A stretch of DNA of 10,051 nt from an uncultured Megasphaera sp. (GCA_934193515.1 CAKPVJ010000047.1:1-10051), one strand, 5' to 3'. Counted from the stretch's first letter, positions 1 to 6,157 are shown. Notes: generated by a model not told the origin, from the letters alone. Numbers and translations: made by a program.

Positions 1-2
1 CA

Positions 3-59
3 ACGGACTTAGTTCAGGCCTTATGTAAGCTGGTTTCGGTAACTACCGAGGCTGCGTAA
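3..59 (+). CDS. C-terminal end of an unidentified protein (partial)
   Basis: An open plus-strand frame enters from the left edge and stops at TAA 57-59. It gives 18 residues, TDLVQALCKLVSVTTEAA, an amphipathic helix-like tail. The other two plus frames stop within the first 30 bases. The codons look like those of the genes here, and the orientation matches purA. It is too short to identify the family, and I do not recognise it. A chance open frame of this length is quite possible, so it is only a likely gene end. Confidence 0.4.
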   Translation, partial: TDLVQALCKLVSVTTEAA

Positions 60-335
60 AAGTTGTAAAGTGCTGTAAGCATAAATATTGTAAAGAAAAC
101 GGTGTTGGGAGTATGCTTTCATAACTTTATATGGTTTTAAAGATAACCGCAGCAACGATAGTATATCTATCAGCCATGTGGAAAAGTGTGCAAAATATGC
201 GATATAGACAGAAATACAAGCATATTTTATGATTTTTTTGATATATTTTTCTGCCATAGAATAGGAATTTAAATCGTTTTCGTGTATAATATAGATGTTT
301 GTTAATTTGGAAGTTCATGAAGGGATGTTGAATAA
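60..335. other. AT-rich region upstream of purA, no gene seen
   Basis: About 275 bases between the likely upstream gene end and purA. Open frames exist on the minus strand (for example 257-21 and 318-127), but they lack ribosome binding sites and read as low-complexity sequence. The motif TTGTAAAG occurs at 63-70 and 88-95, with TGTAAG between them at 74-79. No terminator hairpin with a T-tract, no riboswitch fold and no tRNA is apparent. Only the purA promoter and ribosome binding site at the right end can be supported. Confidence 0.5.
285..290 (+). promoter_or_regulatory. Probable purA promoter (-10 element)
   Basis: A perfect TATAAT lies at 285-290, 45 bases before the purA start. The -35 position about 17 bases upstream (262-267, TAGGAA) matches the consensus poorly, so the promoter may be weak or activator-assisted. 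Transcription would start near 297, giving a leader of about 40 nt, too short for a riboswitch. An AGGGA ribosome binding site follows at 321-325. Confidence 0.5.
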
Positions 336-1619
336 ATGGCTACAGCAATGGTAATAGGCACCCAATGGGGTGATGAAGGTAAAGGTAAGATCGTAGATTA
401 TTTGGCACAAAAAGCAGATGTCGTCGTTCGCTCACAAGGCGGCAACAACGCAGGTCATACGGTTGTTGTCGATGATCAGGCTTTTGCACTGCGTCTTTTG
501 CCGTCTGGAATTTTGTTCTCTGACAAAACCTGCATCATTGGCAGCGGTGTTGTTGTCAATCCTGCTGTTTTACTGCAGGAAATTGCCGGAATGACATCTA
601 AAGGCGTACAGATCAGCAAATTGGAAATTTCTACGCGTGCTCATGTCATTATGCCGTATCATATTCGTATTGATGAAGAAGACGAAAAATTGAAGGGCGA
701 TGCTAAAATCGGCACGACGAAAAACGGCATTGGTCCCTGCTATGCAGATAAAGTCAATCGTGTAGGCATTCGTATTGGCGATTTGATGGATAAAGATGTT
801 TTTGCAAAAAAACTGCGCATGAATATTGATTTGAAAAATCGTCTTTTTGAAAAATATTATGGCTGTGAAGGATTTGACTATGACAAAGTATTCGAAGAAT
901 ATTTAGGATATGCAGAACAAATTCGCCAATATGTAAAAGATACAGATTACTCTGCCAACTTGTATGTTACAGAAGGCAAGAAAGTCCTTTTTGAAGGGGC
1001 ACAGGCAACGATGCTTGACCTCGACCATGGGACCTATCCGTTTGTAACCAGCTCGAATCCGACAGCTGGCGGCGCATGCACTGGTTCCGGTGTGGGTCCC
1101 CGCCGCATGGAAAATATTGTCGGTGTTGTCAAAGCCTATACGACTCGTGTTGGTGCAGGCCCGTTCCCGGCAGAACAATTCAATGAAGTTGGCGATACAC
1201 TGCGGAATACGGGACATGAATTTGGCACTGTTACAGGCCGTCCCCGCCGCTGCGGCTGGTTGGATACGGCTGTTGTCAAATATGCAGCAATGCTTAACAG
1301 CTTAGATTATTTGGCAATTACCCGTTTGGATATCCTCGACAATTTGGATACGATTAAAATTTGCACGGGCTATAAATTTAATGGCAAACTTCTTCAAGAA
1401 TATCCGGCAAGCTTGGATGTATTGGAAAACGTTGAACCGGTATATGAAGAACTGCCGGGTTGGAAAACACCGATTTCCAACTGCCGGTCGTATGAAGAAC
1501 TGCCGGAAGCAGCTCGTCATTATGTAGAACGCATCAGCCAGCTCGTTGGTGTACCGCTGGGAATCGTTTCCGTAGGTCCGAATCGTAATCAGACTATCGT
1601 TTTAAAAGAAATTTTTTAA
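336..1619 (+). CDS. purA: Adenylosuccinate synthetase PurA
   Basis: Cytoplasmic enzyme that joins IMP and aspartate using GTP to give adenylosuccinate, the first committed step from IMP to AMP. At 427 residues it has the usual bacterial length. The N-terminal loop GTQWGDEGKGK (8-18) carries the catalytic Asp13, and GGNNAGHT (35-42) carries the catalytic His41, at the same numbers as in the E. coli enzyme. IGTTKNGIGP (125-134) is the IMP-binding segment, FEGAQATMLDLDHGTYPF begins at residue 219, and GRPRRCGWLD (301-310) holds the arginines that bind aspartate and IMP. The ATG at 336 is supported by the AGGGA site at 321-325 and by the immediate start of the conserved domain. It appears monocistronic, with its own -10 element and a strong terminator. 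No feature suggests loss of function. Confidence 0.98.
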   Translation: MATAMVIGTQWGDEGKGKIVDYLAQKADVVVRSQGGNNAGHTVVVDDQAFALRLLPSGILFSDKTCIIGSGVVVNPAVLLQEIAGMTSKGVQISKLEISTRAHVIMPYHIRIDEEDEKLKGDAKIGTTKNGIGPCYADKVNRVGIRIGDLMDKDVFAKKLRMNIDLKNRLFEKYYGCEGFDYDKVFEEYLGYAEQIRQYVKDTDYSANLYVTEGKKVLFEGAQATMLDLDHGTYPFVTSSNPTAGGACTGSGVGPRRMENIVGVVKAYTTRVGAGPFPAEQFNEVGDTLRNTGHEFGTVTGRPRRCGWLDTAVVKYAAMLNSLDYLAITRLDILDNLDTIKICTGYKFNGKLLQEYPASLDVLENVEPVYEELPGWKTPISNCRSYEELPEAARHYVERISQLVGVPLGIVSVGPNRNQTIVLKEIF

Positions 1620-1643
1620 GAAATTTTGGGTTTTCACCATAAC

Positions 1644-1699
1644 ATACATAAGACAAAAAACCGACTTCTTTTGCGAAGTCGGTTTTTTGTCTTATGTAT
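1644..1699 (+). terminator. purA terminator, perfect 25-bp hairpin
   Basis: The left arm 1644-1668 and right arm 1675-1699 are perfect reverse complements (25 bp) around a 6-nt TTTTGC loop. The GC-richer core (CCGACTTC / GAAGTCGG) is flanked by A6 on the left and T6 on the right, the layout of an intrinsic terminator able to work in both directions. The stem continues about ten pairs beyond the T-run, more than termination needs. It starts 24 bases after the purA stop and separates purA from the response regulator gene. Confidence 0.93.
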
Positions 1700-1772
1700 A
1701 TTTATCATGCTATTTGAATATACTTTATTATAAGTAATCTAAATAGGAGTACAAAAATCAGCATAGATAAGG

Positions 1773-1778
1773 TATAAT
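1773..1778 (+). promoter_or_regulatory. Possible promoter of the response regulator gene (-10)
   Basis: A perfect TATAAT at 1773-1778 lies 43 bases before the start codon. The -35 position at 17-bp spacing, TACAAA (1750-1755), matches the consensus at only three of six bases. A GATAAG hexamer occurs on each side of the -10 (1766-1771 and 1779-1784), which could be a regulator half-site pair or chance in AT-rich DNA. Confidence 0.45.
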
Positions 1779-1821
1779 GATAAGTAAAATAATCGTATAA
1801 ATATATAAAGGAGTATATTGA

Positions 1822-2502
1822 ATGAATGATAAAGCGCAGGTATTAGTGGTAGAAAATGAAAAGCAAGTGGCCGGATATATTCAGACAGAACTAGAACATA
1901 AAGGGTATGAATGCAGCGTGGAATATGAAGGCGTGACAGCCCTCGATCGTATTGTGCAGAATCATTACGATCTGATTATTCTGAATGTCGTGCTTCCGGA
2001 TATGGATGGCATGTCTATCTGCAGACGGATTCGGGAAGTATCTATTGCGCCGATTATGATGCTTTCGGCTAAAGACGACGTGGAAACCAAAGTGGCATGT
2101 TTTGATTTAGGGGCCAATGATTACATTACCAAACCGTTCAACAGTAAAGAGTTATTTGCCAGGATTCGTGCCCTTTTGCGGGAAAGAGGATATCATCCCG
2201 TATCAGATAATATATTACAGCTGCAGGATATGGTTTTATATCTAAATCGACATGAAGTTGTCGTTGGTTCCACCCGCGTGGTTTTAACTAAAAAAGAATT
2301 TGAACTGCTGTCATATTTAATGCGCAACAAGGATGTCGTACTTACACGGGAACGCATCGTAGAAGAAGTATGGGGATATGATTACGTCGGTGATACCAAT
2401 GTTGTTGATGTCTATATTCGCTACCTCCGCGGCAAAATAGGCTTGGAACGGGGGCGGTATATACGTACGGTACGAGGCGTTGGATACGTAGCCAAAGGAT
2501 AA
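1822..2502 (+). CDS. OmpR/PhoB-family response regulator with degenerate phosphorylation site
   Basis: A 226-residue cytoplasmic DNA-binding regulator. Residues 6-118 form a receiver domain and about 130-226 a winged-helix output domain, with the recognition-helix region near TNVVDVYIRYLRGKIG and the typical C-terminal RYIRTVRGVGYV hairpin. The active site is atypical. The position of the phosphorylated Asp is Asn55 (IILNVVLP, codon AAT at 1984-1986). The acidic pair after strand 1, usually DD or ED, is Glu11-Asn12. The switch residues Ser82, Tyr101 and Lys104 (in ITKPF) are kept. It therefore probably works without normal aspartyl phosphorylation, as known for atypical OmpR-type regulators such as H. 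pylori HP1043 and Chlamydia ChxR. The start is set by AAAGGAG at 1807-1813, 8 bases ahead. No histidine kinase gene adjoins it: purA lies behind a terminator on one side and a convergent transporter gene on the other. Its targets are unknown. Confidence 0.93.
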   Translation: MNDKAQVLVVENEKQVAGYIQTELEHKGYECSVEYEGVTALDRIVQNHYDLIILNVVLPDMDGMSICRRIREVSIAPIMMLSAKDDVETKVACFDLGANDYITKPFNSKELFARIRALLRERGYHPVSDNILQLQDMVLYLNRHEVVVGSTRVVLTKKEFELLSYLMRNKDVVLTRERIVEEVWGYDYVGDTNVVDVYIRYLRGKIGLERGRYIRTVRGVGYVAKG

Positions 2503-2571
2503 ACTGTCATGTGCCATTGAGTTTTGGGAATATATACGGTCGGCGTGCTGCCGCAGTCAGTGTACAAGCAT

Positions 2572-3786
2572 TTATTTTTTAGTTTCTCGATTGCGGACCC
2601 GTTCCATTTGGGCATATGAAAATACCCCGCTGCGTCCAATGATGATATAGTATAAAGGAATGGCTGCTGCCGCTGTAACGGCGCCTCCGAAATATACACT
2701 GGAAAATCCGTAGGCCGGTACGAGAGAACCTAATATATACGGTCCAACGCCGACACCTAAATCTGCAAAAATGAAAAATGTAGAGGTAGCTAAACCGACG
2801 TGCTCCTCTGAAACGCCGTGAATGGCCAGCGCCTGACCGGAAGATGTGACGGTACTATAGCTAAGGCCGAGAAGAATGCCGCCCAGGGCAAAGAATACGT
2901 TATGAGAAGCGAAGCCGACGGTAAGCATGCAAAGTGCCAAGATGACCAGTGTCGGATACATGACTGCGTCGCCGCCGTGATGGTCGAGGAAGCGGCCGAT
3001 AAGAGGACGGCTGAAAAATGAGGTGACGGCATAGGTACAAAAGAAAATACTACCGCCTATCAAAAGTCCTAATGCATGCGAGTAAGCCCCAATAAAACTG
3101 AGCACTGTGGAATAGCAGATTCCGCAGAAAAAAGCGATAACAGAAATAGGCAGAGACGGTATGCAGAAAAAGCTGCTCAGTCGCCAGGATTTTAAGGCGT
3201 CTTTATCTGCTGCGGTGCAGATATGTTCTGGCGCATGTATCCAAAGTGCCAACCCCAGCGTGATAATAGATAATACAATGCATACGTACAGGTTTAAAAA
3301 ATAATTGCCGCCGCTGCATAAGGTCATGCCCAGAAAGGGGCCAACAGCAGAAGCCAGCGTATTGCCCAATGCATAATAGCCAATGCCTTCGCCGCGTCTG
3401 CGCAAAGGAACGAGAACGCCGACAATCGTACTTGCTGCAGTAGCCGCAATGCCGTAAGCAACACCGTGCAGAATGCGTATTAGCAGAAATGTCTGCAGGG
3501 AATCTGCTCCAAAGTAAAAAGGAACAGAAACGGCGTATAGCGCAGTACCTAGCAGCAGTAACTTTTTTCGTCCCCAACAGTCGATGACATGACCGACGAC
3601 GATACGGGCCAGTAACGTGCCGATAATAAAGATACCCGATGCCAGGCCGGCTTCACTAACTGTGGACTGCCAGCTGTGAATTGCGAATTGCGTAGACCAG
3701 AGCATGAGCTGATACATGATGACATACAATAAAAAATTGATGATGACGTCAATCGTAAAATCCCTTGTCCAAAGCCGTTCCGTCAT
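2572..3786 (-). CDS. MFS transporter, DHA1-like
   Basis: A 404-residue inner-membrane protein with about 12 hydrophobic segments and a hydrophilic central loop near 184-204, the normal size and layout for a major facilitator superfamily carrier. Motif A is seen after the second segment (GHVIDCWGRKK, 65-75, with Asp69, Gly72 and Arg73), and a second copy in the other half at SRPLIGRFLD (259-268). Motif B holds Arg104 in IRILHGVAYG. A motif C-like GNTLASAVGPFLG (141-153) suggests an antiporter of the drug/metabolite efflux (DHA1) type; the substrate cannot be read from sequence. The ATG at 3786 has the strong site GGGGAGGT (3793-3800) 6 bases ahead, almost touching the stop of the upstream gene, so translation is probably coupled. 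It is the last gene of its minus-strand unit and converges on the response regulator gene. No clear terminator is seen in the 69-bp gap 2503-2571. Confidence 0.9.
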   Translation of the reverse strand: MTERLWTRDFTIDVIINFLLYVIMYQLMLWSTQFAIHSWQSTVSEAGLASGIFIIGTLLARIVVGHVIDCWGRKKLLLLGTALYAVSVPFYFGADSLQTFLLIRILHGVAYGIAATAASTIVGVLVPLRRRGEGIGYYALGNTLASAVGPFLGMTLCSGGNYFLNLYVCIVLSIITLGLALWIHAPEHICTAADKDALKSWRLSSFFCIPSLPISVIAFFCGICYSTVLSFIGAYSHALGLLIGGSIFFCTYAVTSFFSRPLIGRFLDHHGGDAVMYPTLVILALCMLTVGFASHNVFFALGGILLGLSYSTVTSSGQALAIHGVSEEHVGLATSTFFIFADLGVGVGPYILGSLVPAYGFSSVYFGGAVTAAAAIPLYYIIIGRSGVFSYAQMERVRNRETKK

Positions 3787-3801
3787 GGAAAGACCTCCCC
3801 G

Positions 3802-4413
3802 TTAGAATAAATATTTTGTATCATAACTCAAGTCCATATACTGTTCAATGGTTTCATCGTCAAAGCCGTATTCTTCTGATTTTTGCAGCAAACCGGCTAC
3901 GCGCATTTCCATTTTTTTCTTTGGCGGAACCGGTTCTTCGTATTCAATGCGAAGCTGCCGGGCCGCTTCAGAGCGGTCTGTGACTTTTATAAACAAGCCG
4001 TGGCGAAATGTCAGTTCAAACACTTTGCGGAACGCATGCGGCAGCTGAAAGCCAAAGGGAACAAAGTACTTGTCAATAAACCCATTGGCAATTAATACAG
4101 AACCTGTATAATCCATGACATGATGGAGCTCGTATTTGAGGTCGCCGGCAGGTGAATGGAAGGAAACGGGCTTAATGCCGTCAATAGCCGGCGGTTCCAT
4201 GCCGTTGTTGTTGGTCAATAATTTATGCAGTGTCAGCATTTTTTCTTCATTAAAGCCAAAGATACACGTATAGCCGCGCAGGCAGGCTTCGTTGTACATA
4301 ATGGGATGCAGTCCGAATTCTTCAATGTTAAAGAAGTCTTCAACATGCTCAATGGCTACGATACTGAGTTTGAATTTATCAAAATCAAAACCATCAAAAA
4401 ATTGTGCTCTCAT
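3802..4413 (-). CDS. Conserved-looking protein of unknown function (203 aa)
   Basis: I do not recognise this family. The protein has no signal peptide or membrane segment, so it is likely cytoplasmic. The first two thirds (to about residue 150) read as a mixed alpha/beta globular fold rich in Phe and His (for example HSPAGDLKYELHHVMDY and FVPFGFQLPHAFRKVFELTF). A proline/lysine linker, EEPVPPKKKMEMR (about 158-170), then leads to a short acidic helical tail ending DLSYDTKYLF. No nucleotide-binding loop, metal-binding motif or catalytic signature is evident. That it is a real gene is supported by the AAAAAGGAG site (4421-4429) 7 bases ahead of the ATG, and by its 15-bp distance to the MFS gene, with which it is probably cotranscribed. 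A terminator separates it from xpt upstream. It could be a small regulator or accessory protein of the transporter, but that is only inferred from position. Confidence 0.75.
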   Translation of the reverse strand: MRAQFFDGFDFDKFKLSIVAIEHVEDFFNIEEFGLHPIMYNEACLRGYTCIFGFNEEKMLTLHKLLTNNNGMEPPAIDGIKPVSFHSPAGDLKYELHHVMDYTGSVLIANGFIDKYFVPFGFQLPHAFRKVFELTFRHGLFIKVTDRSEAARQLRIEYEEPVPPKKKMEMRVAGLLQKSEEYGFDDETIEQYMDLSYDTKYLF

Positions 4414-4438
4414 ATGTATGCTCCTTTTTACATAAGAT

Positions 4439-4467
4439 AAAAAAGGCCGCGGCTTGATAGACGCGGC
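4439..4467 (-). terminator. Terminator or attenuator between xpt and the unknown gene
   Basis: On the minus strand, GCCGCG and CGCGGC arms (4462-4467 and 4446-4451) form a 6-bp all-GC stem with a 10-nt loop, followed after CC by T6 (4444-4439). It lies 15 bases after the xpt stop and just before the ribosome binding site of the next gene. It should end most xpt transcripts, leaving partial read-through or an unseen promoter to feed the unknown protein and the MFS gene. Confidence 0.7.
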
Positions 4468-4482
4468 ATACGTTTTTAACCA

Positions 4483-5058
4483 TTATTCGGCAAATACAGG
4501 CCGATTGTTTTCAAAACGGGAAATACGGGCCAGCGATTCTACACGGAAGCCGGCTTCTTCTAATTTATGGCGGCCGCACTGGAAGGTCTTTTCTACGACG
4601 ATACCAATACCGGCTACCTTACAGCCTGCTTCTGCTGCCAGTTTGGTCAGACCAATAGCGGCAGCACCGCTGGCTAAAAAGTCATCAATAATGAGGATGC
4701 TTTCCCCTGCATGCAAATACGATTTACTGATGGAAGCCGTATATTCTTCCTGTTTGGTATACGAATAAATCGCTGCAGTATATTGTTCCCCTTTGGTGAG
4801 CAGGGACTTTTTCTTGCGGGCAAACACGATTGGCAAGTTGCCCATAGCCAGTGAAACAGCGTACGCAACGGCAATGCCGGAAGATTCGATGGTAACGATG
4901 CGGTCGATATGCATCCCTTGAAAACGACGAGCAAATTCTTGACCTACATGATTGATAAGCGTAGTATCAATTTGTTGATTTAGAAAATTATCTATTTTCA
5001 AAATTCGGTTGTCAATAATAATGCCGTCCTCTAGGATGCGTTTTTTTAATTCGTCCAT
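4483..5058 (-). CDS. xpt: Xanthine phosphoribosyltransferase Xpt
   Basis: Cytoplasmic purine salvage enzyme that converts xanthine and PRPP to XMP, feeding GMP synthesis. With the start chosen here it has 191 residues, close to the B. subtilis Xpt (about 194), and follows it along its length: LKIDNFLNQQID (20-31), IVTIESSGIAVA (54-65), VFARKKKSL (78-86), the PRPP-binding motif ILIIDDFLASG (121-131), GIGIVVEKTFQCGR (150-163) and VESLARI (173-179). An in-frame ATG ten codons upstream (5088) gives a longer frame, but GGGAGGG at 5065-5071 lies 6 bases before the ATG at 5058, and the family begins at the MDELKKRI sequence. In many Firmicutes xpt sits with a purine permease under a guanine riboswitch. 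Here its leader is only about 58 nt with no such fold, and the downstream transporter is an MFS protein behind a terminator. Confidence 0.96.
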   Translation of the reverse strand: MDELKKRILEDGIIIDNRILKIDNFLNQQIDTTLINHVGQEFARRFQGMHIDRIVTIESSGIAVAYAVSLAMGNLPIVFARKKKSLLTKGEQYTAAIYSYTKQEEYTASISKSYLHAGESILIIDDFLASGAAAIGLTKLAAEAGCKVAGIGIVVEKTFQCGRHKLEEAGFRVESLARISRFENNRPVFAE

Positions 5059-5064
5059 TACGAA

Positions 5065-5071
5065 CCCTCCC
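5065..5071 (-). promoter_or_regulatory. Ribosome binding site that fixes the xpt start
   Basis: GGGAGGG on the minus strand, 6 bases ahead of the ATG at 5056-5058. It lies inside the longer in-frame reading from 5088, whose own upstream sequence has no comparable site. The shorter protein is therefore preferred. Confidence 0.88.
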
Positions 5072-5122
5072 AAGTTATTTTTTGTCATGATGTGAGTTGA
5101 TGCCAGTTTTATATAATATATC

Positions 5123-5151
5123 AGTCTAATACGATTTTTGAATCAAGTCAA
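5123..5151 (-). promoter_or_regulatory. xpt promoter
   Basis: On the minus strand a -35 TTGACT (5151-5146) is followed after exactly 17 bases by a -10 TAGACT (5128-5123), a good sigma-A-type match (5/6 and 4/6). Transcription would start near 5116, giving a leader of about 58 nt. That is too short for a purine riboswitch, and no CGAA/TTCG-type PurR box pair was seen around it. Confidence 0.72.
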
Positions 5152-5239
5152 TAAATTTGTACGATATTTTAGCATGACGACTAAAATGCAGAATACCTCA
5201 TAAAACAGCCGTAACAGAAGGAAAACTTAAATAAAAACA

Positions 5240-5289
5240 TATACGGACCCTGCGAAATATAGTAAGTTATAGTTCGCAGGGTCCGTATA
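5240..5289 (-). terminator. 17-bp hairpin between the GNAT gene and xpt, probable terminator
   Basis: Arms 5240-5256 and 5273-5289 are perfect reverse complements (17 bp), with a GC-rich centre GGACCCTGCG / CGCAGGGTCC. The loop can extend with four A-T pairs (5258-5261 with 5268-5271) after one mismatch. On the minus strand it is followed by GTTTTTATTT, so it likely ends the GNAT transcript about 98 bases after that stop codon. On the plus strand only a later TTTTT (5296-5300) is present. Confidence 0.7.
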
Positions 5290-5386
5290 ATTAACTTTTT
5301 AATATATTAAGATAGATGATAGGCAAATTTGACTATATACGCCGCATTTTTTAGCAGAAAAATGCACACGCTGTTAGTAGAAACGT

Positions 5387-5836
5387 TTATTTTTTTCTCA
5401 TGTATACAAAAGAAAGACCACTTTCTTCCGTGTGTTCTTTGACAGCGGTATAGCCCATTTTTTGGTATAAGCGGATATTAATCCAGCTTTTGGTACAGGT
5501 ATATAGTTCTTTTGTTTCATGCGGATAAGCGTTGTCTACTTCTGTCAGCAGTTGTTGTGCCAGCCCTTGGTGCCGGTATGCCGGATGCACCATCAGACGG
5601 CCCACTTCTATAATATCATCAGTTTTTCGATAGCGAATGGCCCCAATAATATTCCCTGTATCATTTACAAGCTTTAGTGTATGCCAGTTAGGGAAATCTT
5701 GGATATGTTCTTCTTCTGTTTCCATTAAAGCCGGTACACAGCGGCTTCCTATCATTTCTGCTTCGCTTTCAAACGCCAGTAACTGCAGTTTGTACAATTC
5801 GACAGCATCAGCAGCAACTGCTGGTAATATTTTCAT
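5387..5836 (-). CDS. GNAT-family N-acetyltransferase
   Basis: A 149-residue cytoplasmic enzyme of the GCN5-related acetyltransferase superfamily, which moves acetyl from acetyl-CoA to an amine. The acetyl-CoA-binding motif A is clear: strand VGRLMVHPAYR (78-88), then the pyrophosphate loop RHQGLA (88-93) leading into helix QQLLTEV. Motif B is seen near the end as NIRLYQKMGYT (120-130). Length is typical for a single GNAT domain. The acceptor (small molecule, peptide or protein) cannot be told from sequence. The ATG at 5836 has the site AGGGGGAG (5843-5850) 6 bases ahead. The gene stands alone, divergent from purL and closed by the hairpin at 5240-5289. No convincing promoter was found in its AT-rich upstream region. 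Confidence 0.9.
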   Translation of the reverse strand: MKILPAVAADAVELYKLQLLAFESEAEMIGSRCVPALMETEEEHIQDFPNWHTLKLVNDTGNIIGAIRYRKTDDIIEVGRLMVHPAYRHQGLAQQLLTEVDNAYPHETKELYTCTKSWINIRLYQKMGYTAVKEHTEESGLSFVYMRKK

Positions 5837-5953
5837 AGTATACTCCCCCTCAAATAAAAAAATGATTAACAGGCATTCCCCTCGCGAGTGAAATGATATA
5901 ATTAAAAAAATTATTATTTTTTCACTACCACATACTTTTATTAAACTTAAAGG

Positions 5954-5972
5954 AAAATAACAATGTTATTTT
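5954..5972. repeat. 19-bp perfect palindrome, operator-like
   Basis: AAAATAACA (5954-5962) and TGTTATTTT (5964-5972) are perfect inverted repeats around a single central A. The one-base centre is poor for an RNA hairpin but typical of a dimeric repressor site on DNA. It lies 118 bases upstream of the GNAT start and 45 bases upstream of the first rightward -35. No regulator can be assigned. Confidence 0.45.
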
Positions 5973-6016
5973 AAGATAAGCATATCATAATCCGCAAAAT
6001 ATGCAAGCGATATATT

Positions 6017-6045
6017 TTGACTTTTTGACATTTAATTTTTATAAA
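6017..6045 (+). promoter_or_regulatory. Upstream rightward promoter (P1) ahead of purL
   Basis: The -35 TTGACT (6017-6022) and -10 TATAAA (6040-6045) are separated by exactly 17 bases; each matches the sigma-A consensus at five of six positions. A transcript from here would carry a purL leader of about 150 nt that includes the second promoter and a possible small ORF. Confidence 0.6.
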
Positions 6046-6072
6046 AGATGAAAAAATAAGGGTGTATTAGTA

Positions 6073-6105
6073 ATGGCATGGAAATATTATTGGGTGAAAC
6101 CATAA
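6073..6105 (+). CDS. Possible 10-codon leader ORF
   Basis: ATG 6073 to TAA 6105 would encode MAWKYYWVKP, with AAGGGTG (6058-6064) 8 bases ahead as a plausible ribosome binding site. It lies downstream of promoter P1 and ends 23 bases before the second -35. A different short frame from the ATG at 6078 overlaps it. There is no independent support for translation, and short frames like this arise often by chance. Confidence 0.15.
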   Translation: MAWKYYWVKP

Positions 6106-6128
6106 AAATAGGAAAAAATAAAAATTAA

Positions 6129-6157
6129 TTTACTTATGGAAACAAAACAGGTATACT
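6129..6157 (+). promoter_or_regulatory. Proximal purL promoter (P2)
   Basis: The -35 TTTACT (6129-6134) and -10 TATACT (6152-6157) have a 17-base spacer; the matches are 4/6 and 5/6. Transcription would start near 6164, about 42 bases before the purL ATG, leaving a short leader with no riboswitch. Confidence 0.65.

Larger units (their letters stand above)
5059..5386. other. Intergenic region between xpt and the GNAT gene
   Basis: 328 bases with no supported gene. It contains the xpt ribosome binding site and promoter, the 17-bp hairpin at 5240-5289, and a weaker 8-bp hairpin, GCATTTTT / AAAAATGC (5344-5351 with 5358-5365), just after the GNAT stop. The remainder is AT-rich with nothing recognisable, and no riboswitch fold was found on either strand. 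Confidence 0.6.

Noticed and set aside
131..232. 33-codon plus-strand frame with a hydrophobic start and basic end
   Set aside because: No Shine-Dalgarno sequence, an in-frame stop two codons upstream and no promoter; length compatible with chance.
21..257. 78-residue minus-strand frame upstream of purA
   Set aside because: No ribosome binding site ahead of its ATG, low-complexity Tyr/Ile/Leu-rich composition, and it overlaps the likely plus-strand gene end.
2541..2553. CGGC / GCCG hairpin between the convergent response regulator and MFS genes as a shared terminator
   Set aside because: Only four base pairs, with no T-tract directly after it on either strand.
5059..5240. Guanine/xanthine riboswitch upstream of xpt, expected from Bacillus
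   Set aside because: The predicted leader is about 58 nt, and I could not find the conserved purine-aptamer junction sequences on the minus strand.
5888..5925. Imperfect hairpin GTGAAA...TTTCAC as a terminator
   Set aside because: Several internal mismatches, an almost wholly A/T stem and no following T-tract; it also lies upstream of both flanking genes.
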